Origin: Calliopum simillimum
Taxonomy: Eukaryota > Arthropoda > Insecta > Diptera > Lauxaniidae
DNA length: 64,000 bases
Reading direction: 5' to 3'
Assembly (NCBI GenBank): GCA_951812925.1
Contig: OX638368.1
Coordinates: forward strand, 67,914,569-67,978,568
This document shows positions 45,150-57,075 of the stretch, piece after piece. The notes under the pieces are model-generated. The model did not search any database and had not been told where the DNA came from. It worked only from the letters and a program-made list of their open reading frames with translations. A program made the translations under genes and the position numbers. How positions within the stretch are numbered: position 1 is the first letter of the stretch; every line of letters starts with the position of its first letter.

Positions 45150-46263
45150 AGACAATGTGTGGTCGTTGCAAATAGACGTACTTTTGCTTGTCTCCGTTTT
45201 TTGCTTGATTTTTGTGCTTAGCAATATCTGCGTGTACCAAAAAAGTTAAAGTGCGCTTCAGTTTTTTATCTATCACGAGTTCTGCGTTTATATATTTGGT
45301 TTTGCAGCCTTAAGTCGATAATTACTGCGAACTCTTTATTTTTGTATTTTTGCTGATTGTGAGTGCAATGTGCAATATGTCACAACCAAATAGAACGGTT
45401 ACCAGAAATAACAACAAGCAACATGTTGGTCGAACTACCCCTGTTGCCGCGCTGAATTCGAGTGTGCGTGTGTAGTCTTCTTCACCTAATAAGTAATCTG
45501 ATGCTACGTTGGATGCAAAGTTGAATTCTCTTAAAAAGACAATTGTTGATGAAATGTCCAAAAACATTAAGAGTTCTGAAGACAGAATATTGCAACGAAT
45601 TGGCGAAATGTCTGCTGAGGTATCCAACTTAAAAAAAACTTAAAGTGATATTGTTGTTAGAGTTACTGCAGTAGAAGCTGTGTGGATTGAATTAGGTTCG
45701 ATCAAAGAAGGTATGAATGCATTGAAGGCTGAGAACGAGAAGCGCTGCTGTAGTTTTGCTGAATCTGGCTCATGCCTCTCTCCTGATCTTGCGGAGCAGA
45801 TAAATGAGCAGAAGAGTAAAGTTGCCAGGCATGAGGAGGACGCTGTAGCTGTAGTGATGTTATTTTGAGTGGAGTTCCCATACGGAATAAAGAGAGTTTA
45901 CATGATATTTTCAACAAAATTTGCTCTTGTATTGGTAATAATTTAAATGTTAAACCTGTAAGCAAGTCACTATGTAGTAGTACTGTTGAATTTTTAAATT
46001 TCTGTATATTTGATAATTGCAACCAAGTTTTTTTTGTCCTGTGCGTATAATCCAAATAAGTGATTACTTTGTCATCTGTGGTGATATAAATGTTAACCTT
46101 TTACGTCGTGATAATATATCTAAATCATTTGTTGAAACATTGTGAATGTTACTTTTCCAACACGTTTTTCAAATAATGCTGCTCCTAGTCTTTTAGACTA
46201 TTTTATCGTATCCGATTTGTCCTCTGTATTGCTTTTTGACCAGATTGGTTTTCTGTCTGATCA
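45150..46263 (+). pseudogene. Decayed CR1-like LINE, 5' part (ORF1 joined to endonuclease)
   Basis: Reading through frameshifts: a coiled-coil-type ORF1 (KNIKSSEDRILQRIGEMSAE, then ISGVPIRNKESLHDIFNKIC), followed after a deletion by endonuclease remnants (CGDINVN, PTRFSNNAAPSLLDYF). It is cut at LSDH by the jockey element. The next codons (SDHDLLF) reappear at 60843. Many stops; long dead. Confidence 0.75.
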
Positions 46264-46287
46264 TTTTTTTTTTTTTTTTTTTTTTAA

Positions 46288-46791
46288 TACTTGAATTCAT
46301 TTATTGAATCTTCTCATCTTAGGAGACTAACAATAAGTTTAAAAAATCTTAATCCTAAATAACATTATTATACATAATTAATCTTATATATAATTTAGTG
46401 TTCAATGTGTCTCCAGAGTTAATAGGGACTTGTACATCCTAGGAGTTCGGTAAACGCGCAGAAGAACGCAGTTGTTGTACGTTCAGTCTTCTCACAAACA
46501 TGCTGCCCGCCTAGCAGGATGTTTGAATGAAAAGAACTCCATACAAATTTGCGCCAGTAGTTCCGGCTGCATGTGTAGCAGGAACAAGAAATATAAGAAA
46601 CAGTATGCGCCAGATACCGGCTGCATAGAGTAAAGTACGCGCCAGATACCGGCTGCATAGAAAAAAGTACGCGCCAGATACCGCCGGCTGCATAGAAAAA
46701 AGTACGCGCCAGATACCGCCGGCTGCATAGAAAAAGTACGCGCCTGATACCGGCTGCATACAAAATCTAGAATTCAGTCAGCTTAACATAG
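46288..46791 (-). repeat. Jockey 3' UTR with 33-36-bp tandem repeats
   Basis: About five units of a repeat around GCGCCAGATACCGGCTGCAT lie between 46600 and 46765. Peptide frames through them are repetitive and not genes. Confidence 0.75.
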
Positions 46792-48995
46792 CTAATTGCT
46801 AACGATGTTCATAGCAGGACGATCCTTTCTTTTTAGTCTGGAGAAATTTTCTAAATTTTTTAACCTCCGTGCCAATGGATTAGGATGATACAGCAATCTT
46901 GCAACGTAACTTTGCTTGTATTTGTTGATTTCGTCTTTGACCAAGGGGATGCAAAGGTCCCGATGTATGTTTTCGTTCCGTATATACCATGGAGCACCAG
47001 TCATGATTCTTAGAATTTTTGACTGAGTCCGTTGTATTAGTTCAATGTTCGAGGAGCTGGCGTTACCCCATAACTGTATACCATATAACCAAACTGGCTT
47101 AATGATGGATTTATATAAAAGGATTTTATATTGAAGTTTCAGACGGGACTGGCTATTTATGAGCCAATGTAGACTGGAGGCTTTTAGTTTAACATGCGTT
47201 TTTTTGGCTTCAATATGCTTTCGCCACGTAAGCCGTCTGTCTAAATGAATACCTAGGTATGTGACGTTTTCAGATTGAGGGATTGAAGTGTTATTTAATG
47301 TGATAGCAGGGCAATTACCTCGCCTAAGGGTAAAAGTAACCTGCTTGCATTTTTGTTCATTTACTTTTATGCGCCATAGCAGCAACCACTTTTCGATAGA
47401 GTTTAAATGAAGTTGAAGTTTTCGTGCCGCTTCTAGGGGACAACGACTACAACTTAAAGCTGCAGTATCATCTGCGAAAGTAGATATGGTTGTGCCAGCG
47501 ATAATAGGTAAATCAGAGGTATACAGCAAGTACAGAAAAGGACCCAGCACGCTTCCTTGAGGGACACCTGCATTAATTTTTAAAGGTGATGAAATAAAAC
47601 TGTTATGTCTAATTCTAAAATGCCTGCTTTCCAGATACGAAATAAATGTTTTGTGGACGCTAAAAGGCAGTACGTGTTTAATTTTATTGATAAGGCCTTC
47701 ATGCCATACTTTATCAAACGCTTGAGCTACGTCGAGAAAAACTGCTGTACAGTATTCACTTTGTTCGAAAGCCTTCCTTATTTCATTTGTGATTCTATTA
47801 ACCTGTTCAATTGTTCCGTGGTGTTTTCGGAAACCGAATTGATGGACCGGAAATAAATTTTTTTCGGTTGCATAAGGTATTATTTTTGATAAAATTAGTT
47901 TTTCAAACAGTTTGGATATGCATGGTAAAAGACTGATGGGTCTATATGAAGAAGGCAATGTACGATCTTTTCCAGGTTTTGGAATCATGGTTATTAATGA
48001 GATTTTCCACTCTGATGGGTAATACCCATACTGAATTATATCATTAAAAAGTCTGGTTAAAAAGACAAAAGCTGAATTTGGCAGTTCTTCTATCATTTTG
48101 GGAGTTATATAATCGCACCCAGGAGCTTTTATGGGACACATCTCTTCAACTACACCCTTTACGTTGCTAATATAAAAGTTCAATTGTATAACATCGCTGT
48201 TTAATGGCAAATTAGGAGGAAGAAAGCCTTAAATAGGAGGATTGGGTTGAAAAACTGTGCTTAAGTGATTTGCAAAAGCATCAGCTTTTTCTTCATCACT
48301 TCGAGCCCAGTTCCCAAGGTTGGCTCTTATCGGCAGCTCACTCTCCATCGGAGTTTTAATACTTTTGCTAGCTTTCCACAAGGACTGTTTGCCGTTCTTA
48401 TTAGGATCCAGTTTCGAGACAAATTTTTGCTGCTCTATATCTTCTTTACTTTTTAGCGCAGACCTCAGTTTAGAAGTAGAAATTTTTAAGTTTGCTTTAG
48501 AAGTGGGAGATCTATGTAGCTGCCATTCGCGCCTAAACTTTCGCTTCTCAGCTACGAGAAACTCAAAATCACTGTTGGTGGAAAAACTGGTTTTTGTATT
48601 TTTCACAACCTCATAAGGCGTTGAGTGTTCCGCTGCTGAGCAGAGGATTGAATTAAAAAAGGCAACAGCATCATCTATATGTTCCTCACATTCTATCGAA
48701 TAGCTCGTGTGAATGTGAGAACTTATATAATTCCTGTACCTAAGCCAGTTGGTCTTATATGAGGTTAGCTTCTTAAAGGTCTCTATATACAATGGTTTTT
48801 CTAAAAGGCAAAATAAGATTGGAGAATGGTCAGAAGAGAGAGCTAATTTTGTTTCGGCTGCGATTAGGGTTCTCTCGATGCCTCTTGTAATAGCAAAGTC
48901 AATGAGGTCTGGTACTTTGCTTCGGTCGGCTGGCCAATATGTAGGTTGACCAGGCGAAGCAAAATTGAAAGTGTGATTTTTTATAAGCATATTAT

Positions 48996-51249
48996 CCCAA
49001 TGTGCACAAAAACGGATGAGGATCCGTTTCGAACCCGTTACGAGTTCATAAAGGTATAAAAAACGTAATCCGCGGTAACGGATTCATTTCGAACCCGTAA
49101 CGTACATCAAAAACGAATTCAAAACGCTCCCAATGTGCACAAAAACGGATGAGGATCCGTTTCGAGTCCATTACGAGTTCATAAAGGTATAAAAAACAAA
49201 ATCCGCGGTAACGGATCCATTTCGACCCCGTAACGTACATCAAAAACGAATTCAAAACGCTTTGTTTAGATAAAAAAAAAAAAAACATTTTGAAGCGCTT
49301 ATTAGCGAATAAAAAAAAATTAAATTCCGCAGTGCGGGCCCGTTTCGAATCCGAAACTTATGTAAAAACGAATTCAAAGCGGATTTGCTTTTAAATATGT
49401 TAATGCTGTATATTTACAGAAAAAACCGTTTTGATGCGCCTATTAGCAATTAAAAAATAATAAAAAGAAAAAAAAGGAAGAAAAATAAAGGGTAAAAATC
49501 CACCTCTGGTAGGATTCGAACCCGGGCAAATCCGTTTCGATTCCGTAAATACTTCAAATACGAACTCAAAACGGATTTGCTTTATTTAATTTTTATGATA
49601 AAAAAAATATTTTTGATTTGTTTTTTTTTTTCTTTTTATTTTATTGCGTATGATTTTTTGTAAACTTTTCAAACTCTGTGTGAAAAAATGTTTTTGATTC
49701 CAAATTTGAGTATATAACATTTTTTATCAAAAGAAGGGAAGAAAAAGAACACAGAATACTTATAAAAAAACAACAGAAATTTGTTTAATATACAAACTTT
49801 AAATCTCAATATCAAATAAGTCTACATCAGATAAGTCAACAACATATCGGTCAATAGCCTAGTTGTCTAACGTGTCGTGTATGAAAGAGTAAAACCCCGG
49901 GAGCGTGGGTTCGACTCCCGGCCGAGCTAGTAATTTTTTTTTTTATTATTTTGTTTTTTTTTTTAATTAAAAATAAGCGCTTCACCCTTTTTTCTTTTTT
50001 TTTATAAGCAGCATTAACATTATTAAAAGCGCATCTGTTTTGAATTCGTTTTTGATGTACGTTACAGGTTCGAAACGGGTCCATAAAAGTAGAAAAAACG
50101 ATTCGTTGTTTTTTTAGGAATCCTTCCCGCAAACGGATCAGTAACGGATACGTAACGTATCCGTTACGGATTCCGTAACGGATAAAAAGAACGAATATAT
50201 GAACCCGTTACGGATCCGAAACGAGTCCGTTTAGCACACTGGGGCTGTGTTTAAATAAAAAACAAAAAAACATTTTGAAGCGCTTATTAGCGATTAAAAA
50301 AAAAATAAATAAAAAGGAAAAAGTTATCGATCCGCCTTTAGAAAATTCAAACCCAGGTAATTCCGCAGTGCGGTCCCGTTTCGAATTCAAAACGGATTTG
50401 CTTTTAAATATGTTAATGTTGAATATTTACAGAAAAAAACCGTTTTGATGCGCTTATTAGCAATTAAAAAAACAAATAAAAACAAAAATGGAAGAAAAAT
50501 AAAGGGTAAAAATCCACCTGTGGTAGGATTCGAACCTGGGTAAATCCGTTTCGAATCCGTAAGTACTGCAAATACGAACTCAAAACGGATTTGCTTTAAT
50601 TAATTTAAATGATGATAAAAAATATATTTTTGATTTGTTTTTTTTTTTTTTATTTTATTGCGTATGGTTTTTTGTAAACTTTTCAAGCTCTGTTTGAAGA
50701 AATGTTTTGATTCCAAATTTGAGTATATAATATTTTTTATCAAAAGAAGGGAAGAGAAAGAACACAGAATACTTATAAAAAAACAACAGTAATTTGTTTA
50801 ATCAATACAAACTTTAAATCTCAACATCAGATAAGTCTACATCAGATAAGTCAACATCATATCGGTCAATAGCCTAGTTGTCTAACGTCTCGTGTATGAA
50901 AAAGTTGTACCCCGGGAGCCTGGGTTCGCCTCCCGATCAGGCTAGTAATTTTTTTTTTTTTTTTTGTTATTTTGTTTTTTTAATTGAAAATAAGCGCTTC
51001 ACAATTTTTCTTTTTTTTCTATAAGCAGCATTAACATTATTAAAAGCGAATCCGTTTTGAATTCGTTTTTGATATACGTTACTTGTTCGAAACGGATCCA
51101 TAAAAGTAGAAAAAACGATTCGTTTTTTTTTTAGGAATCCTTCCCGCAAACGGATCAGTAACGGATACGTAACGGATTCCGTAACGGATAAAAAGTACGA
51201 AAATATGAACCCGTTACGGATCCGAAACGAGTCCGTTTGGCACACTGGG
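48996..51249 (+). mobile_element. CCCARTG element, copy 10a (long form), split by 10b
   Basis: Parts 48996-49128 and 50244-51249 make a 1139-bp long-form copy with the third tRNA-like motif (near 50340). AT lies at 48994-48995 and 51250-51251. Confidence 0.88.
49129..50243 (+). mobile_element. CCCARTG element, copy 10b, nested in 10a
   Basis: 1115 bp, complete termini. The flanks read GCT at 49126-49128 and 50244-50246, i.e. 3 bp, the only case here that is not plainly 2 bp. It carries the GTGGGTTCGACTCCC form of the tRNA-like T-arm at about 49903. Confidence 0.88.
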
Positions 51250-51251
51250 AT

Positions 51252-52308
51252 CCCAATGTGCACAAAAACGGATGAGGATCCGTTTCGAATCCATTACGAG
51301 TTCATAAAGGTATAAAAATCATAATTCGCGGTAACGGATCCATTTCGAACCCGTAACGTACATCAAAAACGAATTCAAAACGCTTTGTTTAGATAAAAAA
51401 AAAAAACATTTTGAAGCGCTTATTAGCGAATAAAAAAAAATTTAATTCCGCAGTGCGGGCCCGTTTCGAATCCGAAACTTATGTAAAAACGAATTCAAAA
51501 CGGATTTGCTTTTAAATATGTTAATGCTGCATATTTACAGAAAAAAACCGTTTTGATGCGCCTATTAGCAATTAAAAAATAATAAAAAGAAAAAAAAGGA
51601 AGAAAAATAAAGGGTAAAAGTCCACCTCTGGTAGGATTCGAACCTGGGCAAATCCGTTTCGATTCCGTAAATACTTCAAATACGAACTCAAAACGGATTT
51701 GCTTTAATTAATTTTAATGATGATAAAAATTTTTGATTTGTTTTTTTTTTTCTTTTTATTTTATTGCGTATGATTTTTTGTAAACTTGAGTATATAACAT
51801 TTTTTATCAAAAGAAGGGAAGAAAAACAACACAGAATACTTATAAAAAAAAACAACAGAAATTTGTTTAATATACAAACTTTAAATCCCAACATCAAATA
51901 AGTCTACATCAGATAAGTCAACATCATATCGGTCAATAGCCTAGCTGTCTAACATGTCGTTTATGAAAGAGTAATACCCCGAGGGCCTGAGTTCGACTCC
52001 CGGCCGGGCTAGTAATTTTTTTTTTTTTTTTGTTTTTGTTTAATTAAAAATAAGCGCTTCACCATTTTTCTTTTTTTTTTATAAGCAGCATTAACATTAT
52101 TAAAAGCGAATCCGTTTTGAATTCGTTTTTGATGTACGTTACAGGTTCGAAACGGATCCATAAAAGTAGAAAAAACGATTTGTTTTTTTTTAGGAATCCT
52201 TCCCGCAAATGGATCAGTAACGGATACGTAACGGATTCCATAACGGATAAAAAGTACGAAAATATGAACCCGTTACGGATCCGAAACGAGTCCGTTTGGC
52301 ACACTGGG
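51252..52308 (+). mobile_element. CCCARTG element, copy 10c
   Basis: 1057 bp, separated from copy 10a by only AT (51250-51251) and followed by AT (52309-52310). So the series is AT, copy, AT, copy, AT: one copy inserted at the target duplication of the other. Confidence 0.9.
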
Positions 52309-52926
52309 ATATAATTGTTTCCATTTTGGATTTACAAGACGAGAACCCCAATATGTATGCTTGGAGTTGTAATCTCCAGCAGCTAAAAATCTGGTTCCCT
52401 AAGTGTCAAAGAATTTTTTGAATTGATTGTCACTAATTGCAAATCGAGGTGGGCAATAAACCGCCGAAACTATTAAGTTCTTAGAATGATTTTGTAAGCA
52501 AATAGAGGTAGCCTGAAGATAGTTTTTTGAAAAAGATTCTAAACTGAAATGTTTGAGGCGATTACGAATTAAAATTCCTGTGCCTCCATGTGCTTTGTCA
52601 TCAGGATGATTGGTTTTATGGAATTTATATCCAGGTATATTGAAATTATACTTATCAGTCAGATGTGTCTCTGAAACAAGCATAATATCAATTTCCTCTT
52701 TATTCAGGTAATGAGAAAATTTCATTTTTGTGTTGGTTGATACCGTTTGCATTCCAGGCACAAATGTTTAATTTACTTATTTTTGAGCAATCAAAATTTG
52801 GAGGAGCTGGTTTTGAGTTCCCAGTGTGCCAAACGGACTCGTTTCGGATCCGTAACGGGTTCATATTTTCGTTCTTTTTATCCGTTACGGAATCCGTTAC
52901 GTATCCGTTACTGATCCATTTGCGGG

Positions 52927-53126
52927 NNNNNNNNNNNNNNNNNNNNNNNNNNNNNNNNNNNNNNNNNNNNNNNNNNNNNNNNNNNNNNNNNNNNNNNNNN
53001 NNNNNNNNNNNNNNNNNNNNNNNNNNNNNNNNNNNNNNNNNNNNNNNNNNNNNNNNNNNNNNNNNNNNNNNNNNNNNNNNNNNNNNNNNNNNNNNNNNNN
53101 NNNNNNNNNNNNNNNNNNNNNNNNNN
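52927..53126. other. Assembly gap (200 Ns)
   Basis: Exactly 200 Ns, a placeholder size. It lies inside a CCCARTG copy next to foreign LINE sequence, so the join should be treated with caution. Confidence 0.97.
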
Positions 53127-53455
53127 TAAGGGACTTAAGGGCAGCTTGGCTGTCAACATAAAAATTTAAGCGCTCGACGCCACTGCTCGCCATTACATTT
53201 TCCGCCGCCATACTAATCGCCTCCAACTCAGCTTGAAAGATGCTACAGTATTGTGGCAATTTATACTTTAATGTTGTATTATAGGTGGGAATGAAAACCC
53301 CAGCCCCCACCCCTGCTTCTTGTTTAGAGCCGTCTGTGTAAATATTAATAGAATTCGATGTGTCTGAAGCTAGCTTAACCCAAGAATTTCTCGATTCTAT
53401 GTTAACAGAGAACTTCCTATCAAGATGCAGTGTTGGTTTACAATAGTCAGTCGAT
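53127..53455 (-). pseudogene. RNase H fragment of another LINE
   Basis: Minus strand: INIYTDGSKQ, VGAGVFIPTYN, CSIFQAELEAI, NFYVDSQAALKSL, the RNase H motifs with catalytic Asp, Glu and Asp in order. Jockey-clade ORF2 has no RNase H, so this comes from another LINE clade (I, R1 or LOA type). It is truncated by the gap on one side and by CCCARTG sequence on the other. Confidence 0.75.
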
Positions 53456-54878
53456 GTAGACTTATTTGATGTTGAGATTTAAAGTTTGTATATTAAACAA
53501 ATTTCTGTTGTTTTTTTATAAGTATTCTGTGTTGTTTTTCTTCCCTTCTTTTGATAAAAAATGTTATATACTCAAATTTGGAATCAAAAACATTTTTTCA
53601 AACAGAGTTTGAAAAGTTTACAAAAAATCATACGCAATAAAATAAAAAGAAAAAAAAACAAATCAAAAATATTTTTTTTATCATAAAAATTAAATAAAGC
53701 AAATCCGTTTTGAGTTCGTATTTGAAGTATTTACGGAATCGAAACGGATTTGCCCAGGTTCGAATCCTACCAGGGGTGGATTTTTACCCTTTATTTTTCT
53801 TCCTTTTTTTTCTTTTTATTATTTTTTAATTGCTAATAGGCGCATCAAAACGGTTTTTTTCTGTAAATATACAGCATTAACATATTTAAAAGCAAATCCG
53901 TTTTGAATTCGTTTTTAAATAAGTTTCGGATTCAAAACGGGCCCGCACTGCGGAATTTAATTTTTTTTTATTCGCTAATAAGCGCTTCAAAATGTTTTTT
54001 TTTTTTTTTATCTAAACAAAGCGTTTTGAATTTGTTTTTGATGTACGTTACGGGTTCGAAATGGATCCGTTACCGCGGATTACGTTTTTTATACCTTTAT
54101 GAACTCGTAATGGATTCGAAACGGATCCTCATCCGTTTTTGTGCACATTGGGTTTTAACTAACTCTTGAAGAGTTGATTGCATTGACATCATAAATTGAT
54201 TCAATGTTTGCGTTAAGTTTGTAATTTGACTTTCTAAACTATTTTGTTGTGTATTTATTGTGCCTGATTTCAATTTGGATTGCCTTGTTGTTGGACAAAT
54301 TTATGTGTAGTAATTACATTATGGTTTAAATTACGATTCACTTGTCTTTTCTCAGAAATTTTTGCTTTAAGCTCTCTATAAATAGGGCAGCCCCTGTAAT
54401 TTACAGTGTGGTCTCCTTGACAATTAGCGCACTTTTTTAAATTAGCTTCATTTCGCAACTTGATTTTGCATTCAGAAATGTGGTGAAGCTCTCCACATGC
54501 AACACAGACAGCGTGTAGGGTACAATTTGATTTTGTATGCCCATACTCTTGGCAATTAGTGCACTGTACCGGGCCATTTCGTTTATGGGGTTCCTCTACT
54601 ACTACTCGGCGGTGAAGTAAGTATTGCAGCTTATAGATTGGATGAATCTCACTCTTTTTTAATTTGACAGAGTCAGGGTGAAGATCAACCTTAAACATTG
54701 GTTGAGGAACCTTTTCTTTGTTTAAAATATTGATTACAGATTTAGGAACGAAATTTTTTGTTCCAACGCTTCTTTAATTTCTTTTGGGTCAACTGACGAT
54801 TCGATGCCCTTAATGACAACAGAAATACCTTTGCTGCTTTTCAGCTGGTATGTGTAGCATGAGTTTTTGTTGTCATTA

Positions 54879-57075
54879 CCCAGTGTGCCAAACGGACTCG
54901 TTTCGGATCCGTAACGGGTTCATATTTTCGTTCTTTTTATCCGTTACGGAATCCGTAACGTATCCGTTACTGATCCGTTTGCGCGAAGGATTCCTAAAAA
55001 AAAAACGAATCGTTTTTTCTTCTTTTATGGATCCGTTTCGAACCTGTAACGTACATCAAAAACGAATTCAAAACGGATTCGCTTTTAATAATGTTAATGC
55101 TGCTTATAAAAAAAAAAGAAAACAGGGTGAAGCGCTTATTTTTAATTAAAAAAAAAACAAAATAACAAAAAAAAAAAAAAATTACTAGCCCGGCCGGGAG
55201 TCGAACTCAGGCTCCCGGGGCATTACTCTTTCATACACGAGACGTTAGACAACTAGGCTATTGACCGATATGATGTTTACTTAACTGATGTAGACTTATT
55301 TGATGTTGAGATTTAAAGTTTGTATATTAAACAAATTTCTATTATTTTTTTATAACCCAGTGTGCCAAACGGACTCGTTTCGGATCCGTAACGGGTTCAT
55401 ATTTTCGTTATTTTTATCCGTTACGGAATCCGTTACGTATCCGTTACTGATCCGTTTGCGGGAAGGATTCCTAAAAAAAAAACGAATCGTTTTTTCTAAT
55501 TTTATGAATCCGTTTCGAACCTGTAACGTACATCAAAAACGAGTTCAAAACGGATTCGCTTTTAATAATGTTAATGCTGCTTATAAAAAAAAAAGAAAAA
55601 AGGTTGAAGCGCTTATTTTTAATTAAAAAAAAACAATATAACAAAAAAAAAAATTACTATCCTCGGCCGGGTGGCGAACCCAGGCCCCCGGGATTCTACT
55701 CTTTCATACACGAGACGTTAGACAACTAGGCTATTGAGCGATATGATGTAGGGTTATCTGATGTAGACTTATTTGATGTAGAGATTTAAAGTTTGTATAT
55801 TAAACAAATTTCTGTTGTTTTTTTTATAAGCATTCTGTGTTCTGTGTTACATACTCAAATTTGGAACAGAAAACATTTCTTCAAACAGAGTTTGAAAAGT
55901 TTACAAAAAATCATACGCAATAAAATAAAAAGATGATAAAAAAAATATTTTTGATTTGTTTTTTTTTTTTATTAAAATTAATTAAAGCAAATCCGTTTTG
56001 AGTTCGTATTTGAAGTATTTACGGATTCAAAACGGATTTGCCCAGGTTCGAATCCTACCACAGGTGGATTTTTACCTTTTATTTTTCTTCCTTTTATTTC
56101 TTTTTATTATTTTTTAATTGCTAATAAGCGCATCAAAACGGTTTTTTTTGTAAATATACAGCATAAACATATTTAAAAGCAAATCCGTTTTGAATTCGTT
56201 TATACATACGTTTCGGATTCAAAACGGGCCCGCACTGCGGAATTACCCTGGTTCGAATTCTACCATAGGCGGATCGATAATTTTTTTCATTTTATTTATT
56301 TTTTTATTCAAACGAAGCGTTTTGAATTCGTTTTTGGTGTACGTTACGGGTTCGAAATGGATCCATTACCGCGGATTACGTTTTTGATACCTTTATGAAC
56401 TCGTAACGGGTTCGAAACGGATCCTTATCCGTTTTTGTGCACATTGGGAAGTATTCTGTGTTGTTTTTCTTCCCTTCTTTTGATAAAAAATGTTATATAC
56501 TCAAATTTGGAATCAAAAACATTTTTTCAAACAGAGTTTGAAAAGTTTACAAAAAATCATACGCAATAAAATAAAAAGAAAAAACAAATCAAAAATATTT
56601 TTTTTATCATAAAAATTAAATAAAGCATATCCGTTTTGAGTTCGTATTTGAAGTATTTACGGAATCGAAACGGATTTGCCCAGGTTCGAATCCTACCAGA
56701 GGTGGATTTTTACCCTTTATTTTTCTTCCTTTTTTTTTCTTTTTATTATTTTTTAATTGCTAATAGGCGCATCAAAACGGTTTTTTTCTGTAAATATACA
56801 GCATTAACATAGATAAAAGCAAATCCGATTTGAATTCGTTTTTACATAAGTTTCGGATTCGAAACGGGCCCGCTCTGCGGAATTTAATTTTTTTTTATTC
56901 GCTAATAAGCGCTTCAAAATGTTTTTTTTTTTATCTAAACAAAGCGTTTTGAATTCGTTTTTGATGTACGTTACGGGTTCGAAATGAATCCGTTACCGCG
57001 GATTACGTTTTTTATACCTTTATGAACTCGTAATGGATTCGAAACGGATCCTCATCCGTTTTTGTGCACATTGGG
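54879..57075 (-). mobile_element. CCCARTG element, copy 12 outer, split by inner copy
   Basis: Parts 54879-55355 and 56449-57075 (1104 bp in total), flanked by TA at 54877-54878 and 57076-57077. The internal break rejoins the family sequence ...TTTTTATAAGTATTCTG exactly once one AA is removed. Confidence 0.92.
55356..56448 (-). mobile_element. CCCARTG element, copy 12 inner (long form)
   Basis: 1093 bp inserted in the outer copy, AA at 55354-55355 and 56449-56450. It keeps the third tRNA-like motif (CCTGGTTCGAATTCTACC, near 56248). Confidence 0.92.

Larger units (their letters stand above)
46792..52810 (-). pseudogene. Jockey ORF2: endonuclease and reverse transcriptase, split
   Basis: The N-terminal endonuclease begins near 52800 (NICAWNANGI), shifts frame near 52725, and continues with IDIMLVSETHL, GGTGILIRN and GDYNSKHTYWGSRL up to 52311. 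CCCARTG copies occupy 48996-52308. The frame resumes at 48990 (SPGQPTYWP, DLIDFAITRG, SSDHSPILF). The RT then has YRPISLLPCISKLFEK, FLDVAQAFDKVWHEGL, GVPQGSVLGPFLYLLY and STFADDTAAL (catalytic FADD), ending at 46792. Lesions: the frameshift, a stop near 52382 and one TAA at about 48226. The jockey clade lacks RNase H, as here. Confidence 0.88.
52820..54152 (-). mobile_element. CCCARTG element, copy 11, containing gap and LINE fragment
   Basis: The ends are CCCAGTGTGCC at 52820 and CACATTGGG at 54152, flanked by TT at 52818-52819 and 54153-54154. Module 3 is replaced by a 200-base gap and an RNase H-coding fragment (53127-53455). Confidence 0.8.

Noticed and set aside
46419..46763. Cys/Tyr/Arg-rich repetitive peptides in three frames
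   Set aside because: Tandem repeats in the jockey 3' UTR; open frames overlap in several phases.
11204..57051. Many similar open frames (for example peptides beginning CQTDSFRIRNGFIFSFFLSVTE) repeated over the window
   Set aside because: They are frame-by-chance readings through CCCARTG elements, present on both strands with mirrored sequence and no codon-level conservation.
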